DNA of 64,000 nt from Coriaria nepalensis (taxonomy: Eukaryota > Streptophyta > Magnoliopsida > Cucurbitales > Coriariaceae): contig CP114487.1 of assembly GCA_027186245.1 (NCBI GenBank), forward strand, positions 11,465,001-11,529,000, written 5' to 3'. A program made the translations under genes and the position numbers. Positions 61,946 to 64,000 of this stretch are shown piece by piece. Below the pieces are notes generated by a model. The model searched no databases. It was given only the letters and a program-made list of their open reading frames with translations, and was not told where the DNA came from. Numbering within the stretch: position 1 is the first letter of the stretch; each line of letters starts with the position of its first letter.

Positions 61946-63000
61946 GGTTGGGCTGAGTCTTGGCATCATCTTGAGCGTCAGCTAACATAGATGAAGGACA
62001 TTCGCCACACCCTTACTCTTGTTCCTGGTGTGTTTGTTGGGAGATGACTCCTTCTAAGGTCTCTCACTCGGCCATTTCAACTTTGTTAAGATGACTTATC
62101 TTCTATTTGATTATGGCCCCTATTTGCATGTAGTTAAGCAAGAAAGTTCTTATGGTGGTGATTGTAGAGGCATGGTCACTCTAGGCGTACTAAATGACAT
62201 ATCCATTTCATGTACTCAAATGTCGCTTTTACCCCTATTTGTCATGGCTCCTTCGTCGTTGGCTATGCTGCCATAAAAGTTGTTCTCCTTATGAATGATT
62301 GAGTTGACTTGGTATAATGTTGACTCATGCCGAGAGCGAAAGCGAGTAGGTGGGTTTCACAATGGAGCCACAAAGGTGGTAGGATCCATTATGATAGATT
62401 TATTTTGAGAAATTCTTATTTGTTCAAACTTGTACGATTCAATTATTTGAACTTTTGATTGTGAAGAAAATTGACGTTCCCCACGGTCGGCGCCAAACTA
62501 TTGATGCCAAAATTCGCCCCTACAATATGTCCACAAATTCGTATATGCACAATAAAGAAGATACGAAGGGACATAGGGGTTACTACCTATGAATCCCCCC
62601 GATGTTTAAATTAGGAAGGTATTTAGAAAAATAATCGATAAAACAACTTTGAGCTGAAAAATATTGGAGAGCGTATACCTTAGGTATCTCATAGAAGAAA
62701 TATTTATATGGTTGACCTGATATAGTCTTTTTGAAGTGAAACTCTTAATTTGATATAATATGCAGAGATATCTATTGATTTGATAGAATCCACAAAAATC
62801 TTCCTTAATTTGAGAGCAAATTCCTGATATTATAGATAATGAGTTAGATCATCTCATACGAGACGACTTTGGACCTATCATGTTCCGAGCTTCTTAGGTG
62901 CAACTCCACATGGGCTCGTAAGCGCTGGCTTTATAAGCGACCAGTCCGACTTCACTTTTGAGTTCATAGGTCACTCTGATTATGATATAGACTCAAATCC

Positions 63001-64000
63001 TCGTTGAAATGATGTTTTTGTAAATATTATAAAAAACAATATTATGAGTAATATTTTTATAAATATTTATTGAAATTATATTTTTAACTTCATCACTGTA
63101 CTCATAATAATTTATAATATTTTTTACTTGTTAATTTCTTTATAAAAAGTTTTGTTGGTGTATAAACTATAAGTAACGGTAATTATCGCGATATATAAAA
63201 AATAATTGTTCATAGTTATAATAGAATTTGAGGTTAACGCAATCACATGTCCATAATGTTTATTTTTCGTGTATGTATATAAAAATATTTTTTCTTATTA
63301 CTTTATTACTGTAAAGTCCTTAAACAAAACATGTTTTTTTTTTCATGCTTTGTACCATGTCCGTGTCCGCACACAACTTTTTGAAGCTGCTCTTGGCCCG
63401 CCAAAAATGACAAACTAATAGGATTTATCAGACTTTTTATTGGCCTATGTGCATTTCTTAGATTCGTAATACCATATCATTTAACTATTGTTACCTATGT
63501 ACAATGTATGCCCTTTTAAGACAACATTAAGTTTATATATCGCAAATGATTCAAAAACTAACCGTTCCATCTGATATGAATGATATAATATATGAACGAT
63601 TTATAATTGCGATAAAATTTAATATGATATATAATTATAATATAAAATATTTTCTTTTGAAGAAGAATAAGATGTAGAATTTTTATTTTGATTTCCAAAT
63701 AAGTTAATTAAGCTAAGGTCTATATGGTGAGGATTCCAAGCTACAAAAACCCATTTGTCTTATGACTCTAAAACAAATAATTAAGGTTTTAAAAACTATA
63801 TAATAACAAAAATAATTATTTAATTAGTTGTAATTCAACGGATTTTAATTCAATTTGCTTTTTTTTTTTTAAATAGATTTAGATTTTGGGTTTGATGATG
63901 TTTAGTTCATTAATTAACTCGTTACACTCTAAACGGCTACTCTCAATTAGATTAAAAAAAATTGATGATTATTTTATTTTATGTATGAAAATAGAAAATA
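63001..64000. other. AT-rich intergenic DNA
   Basis: Low-complexity AT-rich sequence to the window end; no ORF, RNA gene or conserved motif that I can support. Confidence 0.5.

Larger units (their letters stand above)
61300..63000 (-). mobile_element. relict LTR retroelement, minus strand (boundaries approximate)
   Basis: Read on the minus strand, an LTR-like end (...TTTTGGCATCA, 62502 on the + strand) is followed after 5 bases by TTGGCGCCGACCGTGGGGA (about 62478-62497). This resembles the TGGCGCCG-type primer sites used by plant Athila/Tat-like gypsy elements. Downstream (toward lower coordinates) lies noncoding, stop-filled sequence with repeated AAGAAGGCCTT/GCCCAAAAAGGCC words. The other LTR, the TSD and any pol domain were not found, so the type is a guess. 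Confidence 0.5.

Noticed and set aside
1..64000. tRNA, rRNA, snoRNA or miRNA genes
   Set aside because: I searched by eye for A/B-box-like tRNA motifs and long hairpins and found none I could support; a tRNAscan or Infernal run would be needed to exclude them.

Overview
This is a stretch of plant nuclear DNA, most likely from a eudicot. The genes have many short GT-AG introns and AT-rich intergenic DNA. The proteins are plant-specific: a chloroplast TIC236/TamB-like protein, a DYW-type PPR protein, an FLZ zinc finger protein, a MOT1 molybdate transporter and an LRR-extensin. LTR retrotransposons are present. I rebuilt the exon structures by hand from protein frame, GT/GC-AG borders and phase. 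Every host gene I call intact closes in frame across all its exons.

Layout, left to right. 1-1044 (+): 3' part of an A2-type cyclin gene. 1703-3328 (-): PP2A B' (B56) regulatory subunit. 5189-6852 (+): membrane RING-H2 E3 ligase. 8475-12771 (+): TFIIS-central/SPOC-domain nuclear protein. 13393-14924 (-): class B DnaJ with a GC-AG intron. 15792-16604 (-): CID5/CID6-like PAM2-CUE protein. 17661-19748 (+): decayed copy of the thylakoid-lumen PsbP-domain gene PPD5. 19909-38526 (-): a 23-exon TIC236 gene encoding 2169 residues. Its 14th intron holds a chromodomain Ty3/gypsy element (23709-32089) that is itself split by a Ty1/copia element (26270-30951). 39732-42150 (-): small charged protein of unknown function. 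44153-49853 (+): Enhancer-of-polycomb-like protein. 50425-51864 (-): MOT1-type transporter. 52576-53965 (-): frameshifted LRR-extensin gene. 54575-57142 (+): PPR-DYW RNA-editing factor. 57584-58938 (-): FLZ-domain protein. From about 59.8 kb to the end I see no host gene, only AT-rich DNA and a relict LTR retroelement on the minus strand, with a tRNA-primer-like site near 62478-62497.

The genes do not form an operon or pathway; each has its own promoter. What links them is ancestral order. From memory, the same neighbours lie in three Arabidopsis segments: CYCA2;1 and PP2A B'-SPOC-DnaJ-CID6 near At5g25380-At5g25540; SPOC-CID5-PPD5 at At5g11430-At5g11450; and SPOC-TIC236-unknown-MOT1-FLZ at At2g25640-At2g25690. 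The window looks like the unsplit version of a block that was duplicated and thinned in Arabidopsis. I found no undescribed multi-gene system. The most informative items are the nested retrotransposons in the TIC236 intron, the two decayed genes, the GC-AG intron and the merged synteny.
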